NCBI RefSeq assembly: GCF_009765445.1 | Contig: NZ_WHOY01000031.1 | Coordinates: forward strand, 772,273 to 836,272 | Origin: Pantoea sp. BAV 3049 | Lineage (GTDB): Bacteria > Pseudomonadota > Gammaproteobacteria > Enterobacterales > Enterobacteriaceae | Direction: 5' to 3' | Length of the DNA stretch: 64,000 nucleotides | Shown: one piece after another, positions 18,393-27,135 of the stretch | How positions within the stretch are numbered: the first letter of the stretch is position 1 | How the letters are laid out: the number at the start of each line of letters is the position of its first letter | The notes under the pieces: model-generated | The model's database searches: none | The model's input: only the letters and a program-made list of their open reading frames with translations | What the model was told of the DNA's origin: nothing | Made by a program: the position numbers and the translations under genes

Positions 18393-20465
18393 TTAAGGCC
18401 GGCGGAACAGAGCCAGACTGCGGCCTTCCAGCTCGTAATCCTTTTCTTTACTGATCACCATACCGTGCCTGCCGGTATCACCTGTAGTGAGTTCCAGCAC
18501 CCAGCCCCCTTCGCCAAACTGCGGGATGCGGAACGGCACATTGCCTTCAAAAGGATTAAGCAGGATCAGCACGTCATGCCAGATACCTTCCTCTGTTTGC
18601 AGGTCGGGACGGCCGATATAGACCCCAAGAGTCGAACCTTCATCCCACTGTTCAGATTGCTGGAAACCGCCACCGGCATTAAACCATTTGATGTCCATCC
18701 CATCCCGCCAGTTCTCGCGGCGCAGCAGCGGCTGCTCTGCCCTCAACCTGATAACATGACGGGTAAACTCGCGCAGCGCCTCGCTGCTTTCAGGCAGGTT
18801 TTCCCAGTGGATCCAGGAGATCTCGCTGTCCTGGCAGTAACCATTATTATTGCCGAGTTGACTGCGGCCAAATTCGTCTCCGGCCAGCAACATTGGCGTT
18901 CCATGCGAGAAGAACAGCGTGGCGAGAAAATTACGCTTCTGCCGTTCACGTACCGCATTGATGCCTTCATCGTCAGTCGGTCCTTCGGCACCATAATTGT
19001 ATGATCGGTTGTCATTATGGCCGTCGTTGTTATCTTCACCGTTGGCTTCGTTATGTTTTTCGTTCCAGGAAACCATATCGTTAAGCGTAAAGCCGTCATG
19101 GGCGGTGATAAAATTGACGCTCGACCAGGGCCGACGGCCGCGCTGATCGTAGAGGTCGCCGGACCCCAGCAGACGGGCGGCAAAATCGGTCGACACGTTA
19201 TCGCCCTTCCAGTATTCCCGCACCGTATCGCGGTACTTGTCGTTCCACTCCGCCCAGCCAGGCGGGAAGCCGCCAACCTGATAACCGCCGGGGCCAATAT
19301 CCCAGGGTTCGCCAATCAGCTTCAACTTTGACAGTATCGGATCCTGCATAATCGCATCGAAGAAGCCGCCCCGCTGATCAAAGCCTTCCGGCTCACGGCC
19401 CAGAATAGTCCCCAAATCGAAGCGAAAACCGTCGATATGCATCGATTCAGCCCAGTAACGGAGGGAATCCATGATCATTTGCAATACTCGCGGGTGTGAG
19501 GTATTCACCGTATTGCCGGTGCCGGTATCATTAATGTAATAACGATGCTGATCGGGCAACGTGCGGTAATAGGAGAAGTTATCGATGCCTTTAAATGAAA
19601 GCGTCGGACCAAGTTCGTTACCTTCAGCGGTGTGGTTATATACCACGTCAAGGATCACCTCGATACCGGCATCGTGGAACGCCCGCACCATATCGCGAAA
19701 GCCCTGAATACCCCTCGGCCCGAAATAGCGCGTGGCCGGGGCGAAGAATGCCAGCGTGTTATATCCCCAAAAATTCTTCAGCCCTTTATCGAGCAGATGC
19801 TGATCGTCCGGGAACCAGTGTACCGGCAGCAGTTCAACAGAGGTGACACCCAGGCTTTTGATGTAATCAACGGTGGAGTGGTGCGACATCCCGTCGTAGG
19901 TGCCCCGCCGTTCTTGCGGAATGGCCGGATTCAGTTGGGTGAACCCTTTTACGTGGGTTTCATAAACCACGGTTTTTGACCAGGGGATCACTGGCCGGTT
20001 GTTATCCTGCCAGTCAAATTCATTGGGGTCGATAACACGGCACTTGGGCATAAATGGCGCGCTGTCCTGAGTGTCAAAGCTCAGATCCTTGTCCTCATCC
20101 TGCAGATCGTAGGCATAGTGAGCTTCACTCCATTCAATATCACCGGCCAGCTCCCGCGCATAGGGGTCGATCAGCAGCTTGTTGGGGTTAAAACGGTGAC
20201 CATTTTCTGGCTCATAGGGGCCGTGAACGCGATAGCCATACAGCGCACCGGGCTGTAATCCCGGCACATAGCCATGCCAGATTTCATTGGTGTATTCCGG
20301 CAGTTCCAGCCTGGCGATCTCCTCTTTGCCACTGGCATCATAGAGACAAAGCTCAATGCGCTCCGCGTGTGCGGAAAAAATAGCGAAGTTAACCCCTTCG
20401 CCATCGTAATTAGCGCCGAGCGGCAGGCTTTCACCTGTCGTAATAATCAGTTTGACGTCAGACAT
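18393..20465 (-). CDS. glgX: Glycogen debranching enzyme GlgX (TreX)
   Basis: GH13 isoamylase-type enzyme that hydrolyses alpha-1,6 branches in limit dextrins or glycogen. It has 690 residues: an N-terminal CBM48-like domain (GVNFAIFSAHAERIELCLY, YGYRVHGPY), then the catalytic barrel with nucleophile D350 in DGFRFDLGT, acid/base E386 in LIGEPWD, and the third Asp in TAHDGFT. GAGGAAAG precedes the ATG. It is third in a treZ-treY-glgX operon, which indicates that it supplies linear maltodextrin to TreY rather than serving glycogen turnover alone. Confidence 0.93.
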   Translation of the reverse strand: MSDVKLIITTGESLPLGANYDGEGVNFAIFSAHAERIELCLYDASGKEEIARLELPEYTNEIWHGYVPGLQPGALYGYRVHGPYEPENGHRFNPNKLLIDPYARELAGDIEWSEAHYAYDLQDEDKDLSFDTQDSAPFMPKCRVIDPNEFDWQDNNRPVIPWSKTVVYETHVKGFTQLNPAIPQERRGTYDGMSHHSTVDYIKSLGVTSVELLPVHWFPDDQHLLDKGLKNFWGYNTLAFFAPATRYFGPRGIQGFRDMVRAFHDAGIEVILDVVYNHTAEGNELGPTLSFKGIDNFSYYRTLPDQHRYYINDTGTGNTVNTSHPRVLQMIMDSLRYWAESMHIDGFRFDLGTILGREPEGFDQRGGFFDAIMQDPILSKLKLIGEPWDIGPGGYQVGGFPPGWAEWNDKYRDTVREYWKGDNVSTDFAARLLGSGDLYDQRGRRPWSSVNFITAHDGFTLNDMVSWNEKHNEANGEDNNDGHNDNRSYNYGAEGPTDDEGINAVRERQKRNFLATLFFSHGTPMLLAGDEFGRSQLGNNNGYCQDSEISWIHWENLPESSEALREFTRHVIRLRAEQPLLRRENWRDGMDIKWFNAGGGFQQSEQWDEGSTLGVYIGRPDLQTEEGIWHDVLILLNPFEGNVPFRIPQFGEGGWVLELTTGDTGRHGMVISKEKDYELEGRSLALFRRP

Positions 20466-20519
20466 ACTTTCCTCGCCATCAGTTGAAAAAACATTAGTGT
20501 TGTTGTCAGTGCCGTTAAT

Positions 20520-23021
20520 TCATTCACTCAGCAGGATGATGGCCGCGTGGCCCGCAAATCTGGCCAGGTCGACAGTGTCTGCTAATTCCGTCGCTTCTCC
20601 GCTGAGCAGGTTAAGATAGCGTCGGTTTGCCAGCCGGGCTGGCAACCTGATTTCTGTTTCCGGCCAGTGAATGCTGAAAGAGCTGGAATCACTGACCATC
20701 CCGAAGGTCAGACGTGGAGCAATGACGATCAGTGCCGCGCCGTTCTCATCACGCGCAAAAGCCAGCACGTTCTCAGCCTGTTTTCCGCTGGCGGTAAGCG
20801 GCAAATAATCACCTCTGCGAAACAGGGCTGGCCGCTGCTGGCGGCACCGGAGCAATCTGGCAATGACGTGTTGATTCAGACGGCCGCTGAGCCAGCTGGC
20901 TTCCGCGTTGAAATCGGGGTTGCTCTCTTTCAACTGACGCTCAAGCATGGCAAAGTCCGGCTCACGGCGGTTGTCAGGGTCGACAAGGCTGAAGTCCAGC
21001 GCTTCACTGCCCTGATAGATATCCGGCAAGCCCGGCGCGGCGAGCTTAACAATGGTCTGCGTAAGGCTGTTTACCAGTCCGGCACGGATAAATGGCTGTA
21101 GCGCGTGATGAAAATCCTGCAGAAAGGTTTGATTCTCTGGTGAGAACAAATGGCGGGCATAGTCGATAATCGCCCTTTCATAAGGATCGTTGTTGTCGCC
21201 CCAATTAGTGCGCAGTTTCGCTTCACGCAGCGCTTTTTCCACATAGACGACAAATCGCTCCTCCAGTGCCTTCACCCCTGCCCGATCGTCAGGTTGCAAC
21301 GTGGCTGGCCATACCCCGGCCAGCGACTGATAAAGCATCCACTCGCCCGCTGGTCTGGGTGCTGGGCCATCATTGAGCACGCTGACCTGGTCTTTGTTCA
21401 TCTGACTCCAGCGGGCGAGACACTCAGCCCAACGCTCCGGTGCTTCGGTCAGCGTACAGAGCCTGGCTCGTGCATCCTCGCCGCGCTTGGTGTCATGGGT
21501 TGAAGTGCCGGAAAGTGCATCTGGCTGACGTTGAAGCCGGGTTTTCATCTCCGCATGAAAACGGTCGATTGAGAAAGTCAGTGGAACCGGCTCCGCACCG
21601 ACTTCGTTCAGCGCCAGCGCCATGTTCTGCCGGTAGAACAGCGTATCCTCCACCGATTTTGCCATCAGCGGGCCGGTCAGCTGCTGGAACCGGGTACGGA
21701 AAGTGGCAGCCTCTGCTGACACATTGTCTTCAATGATCTGCACAAGAAACGCCAGCGCCTCCGGCGACGGCACGCTGACTTTTGTCGCCACCGTATGCAA
21801 CAGCCCGGCATCTGCCGCTGGCAGCCCTTCTGGCGTACCGTAAGTGCGATAGACCGGAAAAGCCACCAGCAGCTCCCGTAACGCCGGGCGAATAACATCT
21901 TCCCCCAGCGGCACGCTACCGGCGTTGGCAATTTTCAACGCCAGATTCAGCAGCGTGGTGAATTCTCCTGCAAAATTATGTTCCACCATCAGCAGCTTGG
22001 CCGCACGCAGTTCGGCTCTCATATCGACCGGTTTGCCAACCACCTTTTCCCATGCCCTGCGCAAAGCTGGAATATTCCTGCCATCCACCAGCGCATCCGT
22101 CACTGAGGAGATAAATTCATAGCCGGTGGTGCCGGATACCGGCCAGTCTGCCGGGAGATGCTCGCCCTCAGCGAGGATCTTTTCAACGGTGATATAACAC
22201 TCTGGTCCGCTCTTTTGACGCAGACGATCCAGATAGGCTTTCGGATCGGCCAGGCCGTCAATATGATCGACACGCAGCCCGTCGACCGCGCCGGAATGGA
22301 CCAGTTCGAGGATCAACCGGTGTGAATCATGGAAAACGGCTTCGTCCTCCACCCGCACACCAACCAGACCAGTGACCTCAAAAAAGCGGCGGTAAGAGAG
22401 GTCATGGGGTGCATCCCGCCAGCACATCAGTCGCCACGGCTGACTCTCATGCAGTCTGGCGATCTCCGCCTTATCAGTTATCTGCAGAACTTCCGTTTCT
22501 CTGCCCTGCCAGCTTCCGGGAGTCAGCGGGTAGAAGGTGTCATAACAGACCATGGCTGGCCTGCCAGTGTTCGGATCGGGCCTGAGGCTGATTTCGCCGT
22601 TATCCAGCAGCGCCTCAAAAGTATCACCAAGGAACGGCAGCGTCAGGCGGCGTGACCAGTCAATATCAAAATATCTGGCATAGCGACTCTGCCTGCCGTA
22701 TTCGACCACGTCATGCCACCAGGCATTCTCCAGCGAGGCGGCCATATGGTTCGGCACGATATCAAGGATCAGGCCTAACCCTGCATTTTTCAGTGCTTTC
22801 ACCATGCGGTCGAAGCCTGCACGACCGCCAATTGCCGGTTCGATTTCATTCACATCGGTTACGTCGTAGCCATGTGTTGAGCCAGAGGTCGCGGTGAATA
22901 TGGGTGAAGCATAAAGGTGGCTGATACCCAGTTTTTTCAGATAAGGCACGAGGCCGGCCGCCCGGTCGAAGGTCATGCCGTTGCGGAACTGGATACGGTA
23001 AGTGGCGGTTGGGACTGTCAT
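20520..23021 (-). CDS. treY: Maltooligosyl trehalose synthase TreY
   Basis: GH13 enzyme that isomerises the reducing-end alpha-1,4 bond of maltodextrin to alpha,alpha-1,1, giving maltooligosyl trehalose. It has 833 residues. Family marks are the N-terminal ATYRIQFRNGMTFDRAAGLV, LGISHLYASPIFTATSGSTH, LDIVPNHMA, the Asp in DGLRVDHIDGLADP, YITVEKIL with the acid Glu, and TSTHDTKRGEDARARL. The ATG overlaps the treZ stop by 4 bases with AGGAG in the treZ tail, so translation is coupled. Confidence 0.94.
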   Translation of the reverse strand: MTVPTATYRIQFRNGMTFDRAAGLVPYLKKLGISHLYASPIFTATSGSTHGYDVTDVNEIEPAIGGRAGFDRMVKALKNAGLGLILDIVPNHMAASLENAWWHDVVEYGRQSRYARYFDIDWSRRLTLPFLGDTFEALLDNGEISLRPDPNTGRPAMVCYDTFYPLTPGSWQGRETEVLQITDKAEIARLHESQPWRLMCWRDAPHDLSYRRFFEVTGLVGVRVEDEAVFHDSHRLILELVHSGAVDGLRVDHIDGLADPKAYLDRLRQKSGPECYITVEKILAEGEHLPADWPVSGTTGYEFISSVTDALVDGRNIPALRRAWEKVVGKPVDMRAELRAAKLLMVEHNFAGEFTTLLNLALKIANAGSVPLGEDVIRPALRELLVAFPVYRTYGTPEGLPAADAGLLHTVATKVSVPSPEALAFLVQIIEDNVSAEAATFRTRFQQLTGPLMAKSVEDTLFYRQNMALALNEVGAEPVPLTFSIDRFHAEMKTRLQRQPDALSGTSTHDTKRGEDARARLCTLTEAPERWAECLARWSQMNKDQVSVLNDGPAPRPAGEWMLYQSLAGVWPATLQPDDRAGVKALEERFVVYVEKALREAKLRTNWGDNNDPYERAIIDYARHLFSPENQTFLQDFHHALQPFIRAGLVNSLTQTIVKLAAPGLPDIYQGSEALDFSLVDPDNRREPDFAMLERQLKESNPDFNAEASWLSGRLNQHVIARLLRCRQQRPALFRRGDYLPLTASGKQAENVLAFARDENGAALIVIAPRLTFGMVSDSSSFSIHWPETEIRLPARLANRRYLNLLSGEATELADTVDLARFAGHAAIILLSE

Positions 23022-24805
23022 TTTGCGACTCCTGAAGCAACGCGCACGATAATGGCGTTTTTTTGCAGCGGCTGGGCCGCCTGTGGCCAGGCATAAATAA
23101 TATCGCCGGGAAGTTCAGGAAGCGGGCGTGGCGTCTCGCCAATATTGACCGCAACCGACAGCGTTCCCTGAGGGAATGTCCAGCTGACGGCAAAAAAGCC
23201 CTCTGCGGTGTCGATCACTTTGCCCGTATTCCCGCCAGCATCGAAAAGCAAGGGCACCACATATTTCTGGCGCAGGGTCAGCAGTTCTCTGGTAAGTTCA
23301 AGCCATTTTTTGCCCTGCTCGCTTTGTGGCTTCCTCCAGTCCAGCCTGGACTGCGCGAAGGTCTGCGGATCGTTAGGGTCCGGAACGCTTTCGCCCTCGT
23401 GACCGGCGTGCCCCTCGAACTCCTGCGCCCGGCCTTCCCTCACCGCTTTCGCCAGATCGCCATGGAAATCGGTGAAGAACAGGAACGGATTGGTTTCGCC
23501 ATATTCTTCGCCCATAAACATCAGCGGAATATGGGGCGAAAGAAGCAAGGTGGTAAACAGCAGCCGGGTACGATCCTCTCCGGCCAGCTCAATCAGACGC
23601 TCGCCACGGGCGCGGTTGCCGACCTGGTCGTGATTCTGGATAAAATCAACAAAGGCGACTGGTGGCTGGCTGCTGCTGTTAACGCCCCGCTTCTCCCCAC
23701 TCTGAGGCGAAACTTCGCCCTGATAAGCAAATCCCTCAGCCAGGATCCGGGCAATCAGTTTCCCGGGTTTATCCGCAAAATCCTGGTAATAAGCATGCGT
23801 TTCGCCGGTGATAAAGACATGTACGGCATTGTGGAAGTCGTCATTCCATTCGCCGGTAAAGAGCGGCGCGGAACCATCCGGATCGCGTGGATGCAGGAAA
23901 ACTACATTGCGACAGTCTTCAGTGGTGAGATGGATGGGGCGATCGGTAATTTTGCTTCGTATCCGCTCTGCAATCTCAACCAGAATATGTTTGTCAGACG
24001 CATCTTTGATCTGGTCAATCGCGTCAAAACGCAGGCCGTCCAGGCGGTATTCCCTCAGCCAGTAAAGAGGGGCATCGCTGATATAATGACGCGCGGCATC
24101 CACGTTATAAGCAATACCGGCTCCCCACGGCGTCTTGCGTTCTTTATCAAAGAAGTCAGGTGACAGCAGCGGAAGATAATTGCCTTCAGGGCCAAAGTGG
24201 TTAAGCACGATATCCAGCACCACCGACAGGCCATAACCATGGGCGGCATCAACAAAGGCTTTGAAATCATCGGGCGTACCGTAAGCAGAATGAGGCGCGT
24301 AGAGCAGCACGCCGTCATAACCCCAACCGCGATTGCCTTCGAACTGCGAGAGCGGCAGCACCTCAATCATGGTGATACCCAGCCCGGCAAGCCCGGCGAG
24401 TTTTTCCATTGCAGCACGGAACGTCCCTTCCGGCGTGAACGTGCCGAAATGCATCTCGTAAACCACGGTTTCTTCCCACGGTCGCCCTTTCCATGCAGCG
24501 TTCTGCCAGTGGTAAGCATCAGGGTCGACAACAACAGAGGGGCCGTGAACATCTGCTTTCTGCGCCAGAGAGGCAGGATCAGGTACTTTTGTGCCATCGG
24601 CGAGGATAAAATGATATTCCGCGCCCGGTGATACGCTGGTGGCCAGCAGTTCAAACCAGCCATCCTCCAGCGCCTTCATGGCAAAATCTTTGCCGGAAAG
24701 CCGCAGCGTTACGGCGTTCTGGCCGGATGCCCAAAGGCGAAAACGAACCGTGCCGTCAGCAGCATAGTCGGCTCCCCAATGTCTCAGTAATGAATTTGAC
24801 TCCAT
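23018..24805 (-). CDS. treZ: Malto-oligosyltrehalose trehalohydrolase TreZ
   Basis: GH13 enzyme that releases trehalose from maltooligosyl trehalose made by TreY. It has 595 residues: an N-terminal CBM48-like domain (VRFRLWASGQNAVTLRL), VYEMHFGTFTPEGTF, IEVLPLSQFEGNRGWGYDG, nucleophile D261 in DGLRFDAIDQI, acid/base E296 in LTTEDCRN, and FIQNHDQVGNRA. It is first of three genes and is preceded by a good ribosome site. TreZ, TreY and GlgX together form a stored-glucan route to the osmoprotectant trehalose without OtsAB. Confidence 0.94.
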   Translation of the reverse strand: MESNSLLRHWGADYAADGTVRFRLWASGQNAVTLRLSGKDFAMKALEDGWFELLATSVSPGAEYHFILADGTKVPDPASLAQKADVHGPSVVVDPDAYHWQNAAWKGRPWEETVVYEMHFGTFTPEGTFRAAMEKLAGLAGLGITMIEVLPLSQFEGNRGWGYDGVLLYAPHSAYGTPDDFKAFVDAAHGYGLSVVLDIVLNHFGPEGNYLPLLSPDFFDKERKTPWGAGIAYNVDAARHYISDAPLYWLREYRLDGLRFDAIDQIKDASDKHILVEIAERIRSKITDRPIHLTTEDCRNVVFLHPRDPDGSAPLFTGEWNDDFHNAVHVFITGETHAYYQDFADKPGKLIARILAEGFAYQGEVSPQSGEKRGVNSSSQPPVAFVDFIQNHDQVGNRARGERLIELAGEDRTRLLFTTLLLSPHIPLMFMGEEYGETNPFLFFTDFHGDLAKAVREGRAQEFEGHAGHEGESVPDPNDPQTFAQSRLDWRKPQSEQGKKWLELTRELLTLRQKYVVPLLFDAGGNTGKVIDTAEGFFAVSWTFPQGTLSVAVNIGETPRPLPELPGDIIYAWPQAAQPLQKNAIIVRVASGVAK

Positions 24806-24881
24806 TGTATTGCCTCTTGATAATCATGAAACGAGCAAGGGACGACGACAGGAGTAATCATAGACCACGCCCACCAGAATG

Positions 24882-24898
24882 CCCGTCAGGGACGGGCT
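24882..24898. terminator. Short GC hairpin between GFA gene and treZ
   Basis: GCCCGTC/GACGGGC with a 3-base loop lies between the end of the GFA gene and the treZ start. There is no T-tract, so it may be an attenuating or processing structure rather than a terminator. Confidence 0.3.
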
Positions 24899-24957
24899 TC
24901 AGGGGAAACAGGCATCAGGAAAAACGGTAGGAACGAGGATCGGAAAAGCTCAGGTTA

Positions 24958-25362
24958 TTACTCAGGCTGATAAAAGAGCCAGCCCGCCACACCGCCCTTA
25001 CCGCCATCATTCTGGTGATTGATGCCGTCGTTGACTCTGACCGGAGAAAAATCAAAAGGCGACACTCCTTCGAGGCAGGCCACATTGACGGCAAAGTGTT
25101 GCGGATTAGAACGGCGCTGGTGGAAGGTGTAAATGCCACAGACTGAACAGAAGTAATGGGCTGCGGTTCGCGAGTTGAAGCGATACTCCGTCAGCTTCTC
25201 TTTCCCTTTAATCACTTCAACTGACAGCGCGGGTGCCATAACGGCACCACGCATGCGGCAAAATGAACAGTTGCAGCGCATCACGGCGTTAAGCCCGTTA
25301 GTGAGGGCAACGGTAAACACAACTTCCCCACAGTGGCACTGGGCAGGCATCTTGTCTGACAT
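24958..25362 (-). CDS. GFA family zinc-binding protein (glutathione-dependent formaldehyde-activating type fold)
   Basis: Soluble 134-residue CENP-V/GFA domain protein. Zinc ligands are visible as C9xC11, C30xC32xxC35 and C72xxC75 (QCHCG, CNCSFC, FCSVCG). The family is named after an enzyme that helps glutathione react with formaldehyde, but most members have no proven activity. AGGAG precedes the ATG. It is on the same strand as treZ but separated by 150 bases. Confidence 0.85.
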   Translation of the reverse strand: MSDKMPAQCHCGEVVFTVALTNGLNAVMRCNCSFCRMRGAVMAPALSVEVIKGKEKLTEYRFNSRTAAHYFCSVCGIYTFHQRRSNPQHFAVNVACLEGVSPFDFSPVRVNDGINHQNDGGKGGVAGWLFYQPE

Positions 25363-25449
25363 TCAAAACTCCTTCGGCTGAGTCGACAGGGCTGACAGAA
25401 TGTTACGCTGAAATTGTTTCAGGCAGATTGTTCCGGGCACTGAAGATAA

Positions 25450-25483
25450 AAAACACCACAGACCTTTTGGCATGCGGTGTTTT
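25450..25483 (-). terminator. Terminator of the DUF1471 gene
   Basis: On the minus strand AAACACC pairs with GGTGTTT around a partly paired interior and is followed by a run of T residues. It lies about 30 bases past the DUF1471 stop. Confidence 0.6.
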
Positions 25484-25512
25484 ATTATTCACACATTTTG
25501 CATTACGACACA

Positions 25513-25818
25513 TCAGCCATAAGCCGCTTTATCATTAATGTTATACAGCGTCGCTGTGGCAGCCAGAACATGCTGATCGTCATTACCGGGCTTATGAGAT
25601 TCCACATCGGTAATGTGATAGCCGACCGCGCCCGCATCCAGCGCTTTCTTCATAAAGGCGTCGTTGAGTTCTTCCATGGTGGTGACCCAGCTCACCGACG
25701 TTATCCCCATTGGTTGCATGGAAGCTAACTCACGATGAGTTAATCCTGCGCGGATCACAACAGGTTTAACGGTCTGCGGTGAAAAGATTGAGATAACATC
25801 ATTAACTAAGTTTTTCAT
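25513..25818 (-). CDS. DUF1471 (YdgH/BhsA/McbA-like) domain protein without evident signal peptide
   Basis: A 101-residue protein whose C-terminal 60 residues match DUF1471: MQPMGITSVS, MEELNDAFMKKALDAGAVGY, HITDVES and ATATLYN. Enterobacterial members are normally small secreted envelope proteins with an N-terminal signal peptide linked to stress, biofilm or metal responses. Here the N-terminus (MKNLVNDVISIFSPQTVKPV) is not a convincing signal sequence, so the product may stay in the cytoplasm. AGGAG precedes the ATG, and a terminator follows. Confidence 0.75.
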   Translation of the reverse strand: MKNLVNDVISIFSPQTVKPVVIRAGLTHRELASMQPMGITSVSWVTTMEELNDAFMKKALDAGAVGYHITDVESHKPGNDDQHVLAATATLYNINDKAAYG

Positions 25819-26203
25819 GGTTTTACTCCTGAATCATTCTATTGCTAAGTCGTTTAATTGAAAGGGATATGACGCTTTCTTTATCGGTATTTAATCGACA
25901 GCCACTCTTCAATAAAACGACAATTGCGCACGGCCAGTGATCGATGCCGGTGAATCAACTTAATCCTTTTTTGTGTTGCGCGTTTTAGCTTTAATTGCTA
26001 ATTAATTGTTAAGAAACCTTCAGCCATCACTTAGCTAACTTTGAGCGAAGATATTTTCATCTGATTACAATTTGGTTATTTCAGACATGCAATGGGCAGT
26101 TGAATAATATTTCAGGATCCGGCTAACAAGAAAAGGTAAGACGATTTATCTTTTTTTTGGCAGAATCGTTAGTCTGAACAATGCAAAAGGAAGTGACTCC
26201 CCC
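25819..26203. other. AT-rich intergenic region without a gene
   Basis: About 385 bases between divergent genes, with no supported reading frame. It is expected to hold both promoters. No clear operator or RNA structure was found. Confidence 0.45.
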
Positions 26204-26455
26204 ATGCGTAAAGAAAAAAAACAGTTTATCTCAGCCGTTGTCGTGGTGCTGCTTATCGCGCTCTCGATAATGACCAAAGCCATGGTTGGCGGAGCGATCG
26301 AGGAATACCATATTCCGCTGAACAACTGGTCAGCCGAGATGTTAGTCACCCAGCTCTTTATGATTGTGGTTTACTCCATGGTATTCACGGGCCTGCTTTC
26401 CATTCCGCTCTGGTACTGGTTCCTCGGTGAAAAAGAGTCCGGCAGGATTGATTAA
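26204..26455 (+). CDS. Small two-helix inner membrane protein, unknown function
   Basis: An 83-residue protein with two clear hydrophobic helices (about residues 8-28, FISAVVVVLLIALSIMTKAM, and 48-74, VTQLFMIVVYSMVFTGLLSI plus PLWYWFLG) joined by a short polar loop with EEYHIPLNNW. A positively charged N-terminus (MRKEKK) suggests it faces the cytoplasm. AAGGAAG lies about 11 bases upstream. It is 74 bases ahead of the pentapeptide-repeat gene on the same strand. I do not recognise the family. Confidence 0.65.
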   Translation: MRKEKKQFISAVVVVLLIALSIMTKAMVGGAIEEYHIPLNNWSAEMLVTQLFMIVVYSMVFTGLLSIPLWYWFLGEKESGRID

Positions 26456-26529
26456 AAGCGATCTGCTTCGCTCTCAGGCAGCAAGTTTTTTACATTCTCA
26501 ATCAGATTTAGCATTCAGTTGGGGTTTGC

Positions 26530-27129
26530 ATGGAAAAACTGGTCAGTCATGAAGAGTACCTGGATCAATCATTCAGCAAGCTGGATTTATCCTCATCGGA
26601 ACTGGAAAGCAGCCACTTTGAAGACTGTGAGTTTGACCACTGCAACTTCACTTCGACAAAATTTGCCCGCTGCAAATTCACCAACTGTACGTTCAGCCAC
26701 TGCAATCTGAGCGTGGCCGGGTTTCCCGGGGCGATCCTGTTTGCCGTGGAATTTACCGAATGCAAAATCAGCGGTGTGGACTGGACGCGCGCGTACTGGC
26801 CGCCCTTCCACCTGGATCCTGAACTGCGCTTCAGCAAATGTATCCTGACCAACGCTTCCTTTTTTGGACTGACGTTGCAGCGCGTGAAGATGGAGGAGTG
26901 TCGGGTGAATGAGGCGGATTTCAGAGAGTGTGACCTGACCAGTGCAATAATAACCGGCTGCGATCTTTCCGGGAGTCTGTTCAGCAATACCAACCTGCGA
27001 AACGCGGACTTCACTGGCTCCTGGGACTTCACTCTCAATGTCCTGAACAATATCATCACCGGGGCTAAATTTTCCCGCACTGAAGCTGTTTCCCTGCTGG
27101 AAAGCCTGGGAATTGAGCTGGCAGACTGA
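26530..27129 (+). CDS. Pentapeptide-repeat protein, Qnr/McbG-like
   Basis: A 199-residue right-handed beta-helix protein. Five-residue repeats with central Phe/Leu and small i-2 residues run through most of it: FEDCEFDHCNFTSTKFARCK, FTNCTFSHCNL, FRECDLTSAIITGCDLSGSL and NLRNADFTGS. As in Qnr and McbG, two repeat blocks flank a non-repeat break (WTRAYWPPFHLDPELRF), and the chain ends in a helix (AVSLLESLGIEL). Such proteins mimic DNA and can shield gyrase. It is shorter than Qnr (about 215) and close in size to McbG (187). Gyrase protection is an inference. Confidence 0.75.
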   Translation: MEKLVSHEEYLDQSFSKLDLSSSELESSHFEDCEFDHCNFTSTKFARCKFTNCTFSHCNLSVAGFPGAILFAVEFTECKISGVDWTRAYWPPFHLDPELRFSKCILTNASFFGLTLQRVKMEECRVNEADFRECDLTSAIITGCDLSGSLFSNTNLRNADFTGSWDFTLNVLNNIITGAKFSRTEAVSLLESLGIELAD

Positions 27130-27135
27130 GACCAG

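Noticed and set aside
23063-24163. A 366-codon open frame antisense to treZ
   Set aside because: It lies wholly inside treZ, shows no family motif, and treZ has all its catalytic residues. Long antisense frames are common in GC-rich codons.
26530-27129. Calling the pentapeptide protein Qnr
   Set aside because: It is shorter than Qnr and differs in the repeat blocks, so only a Qnr/McbG-like label is justified.
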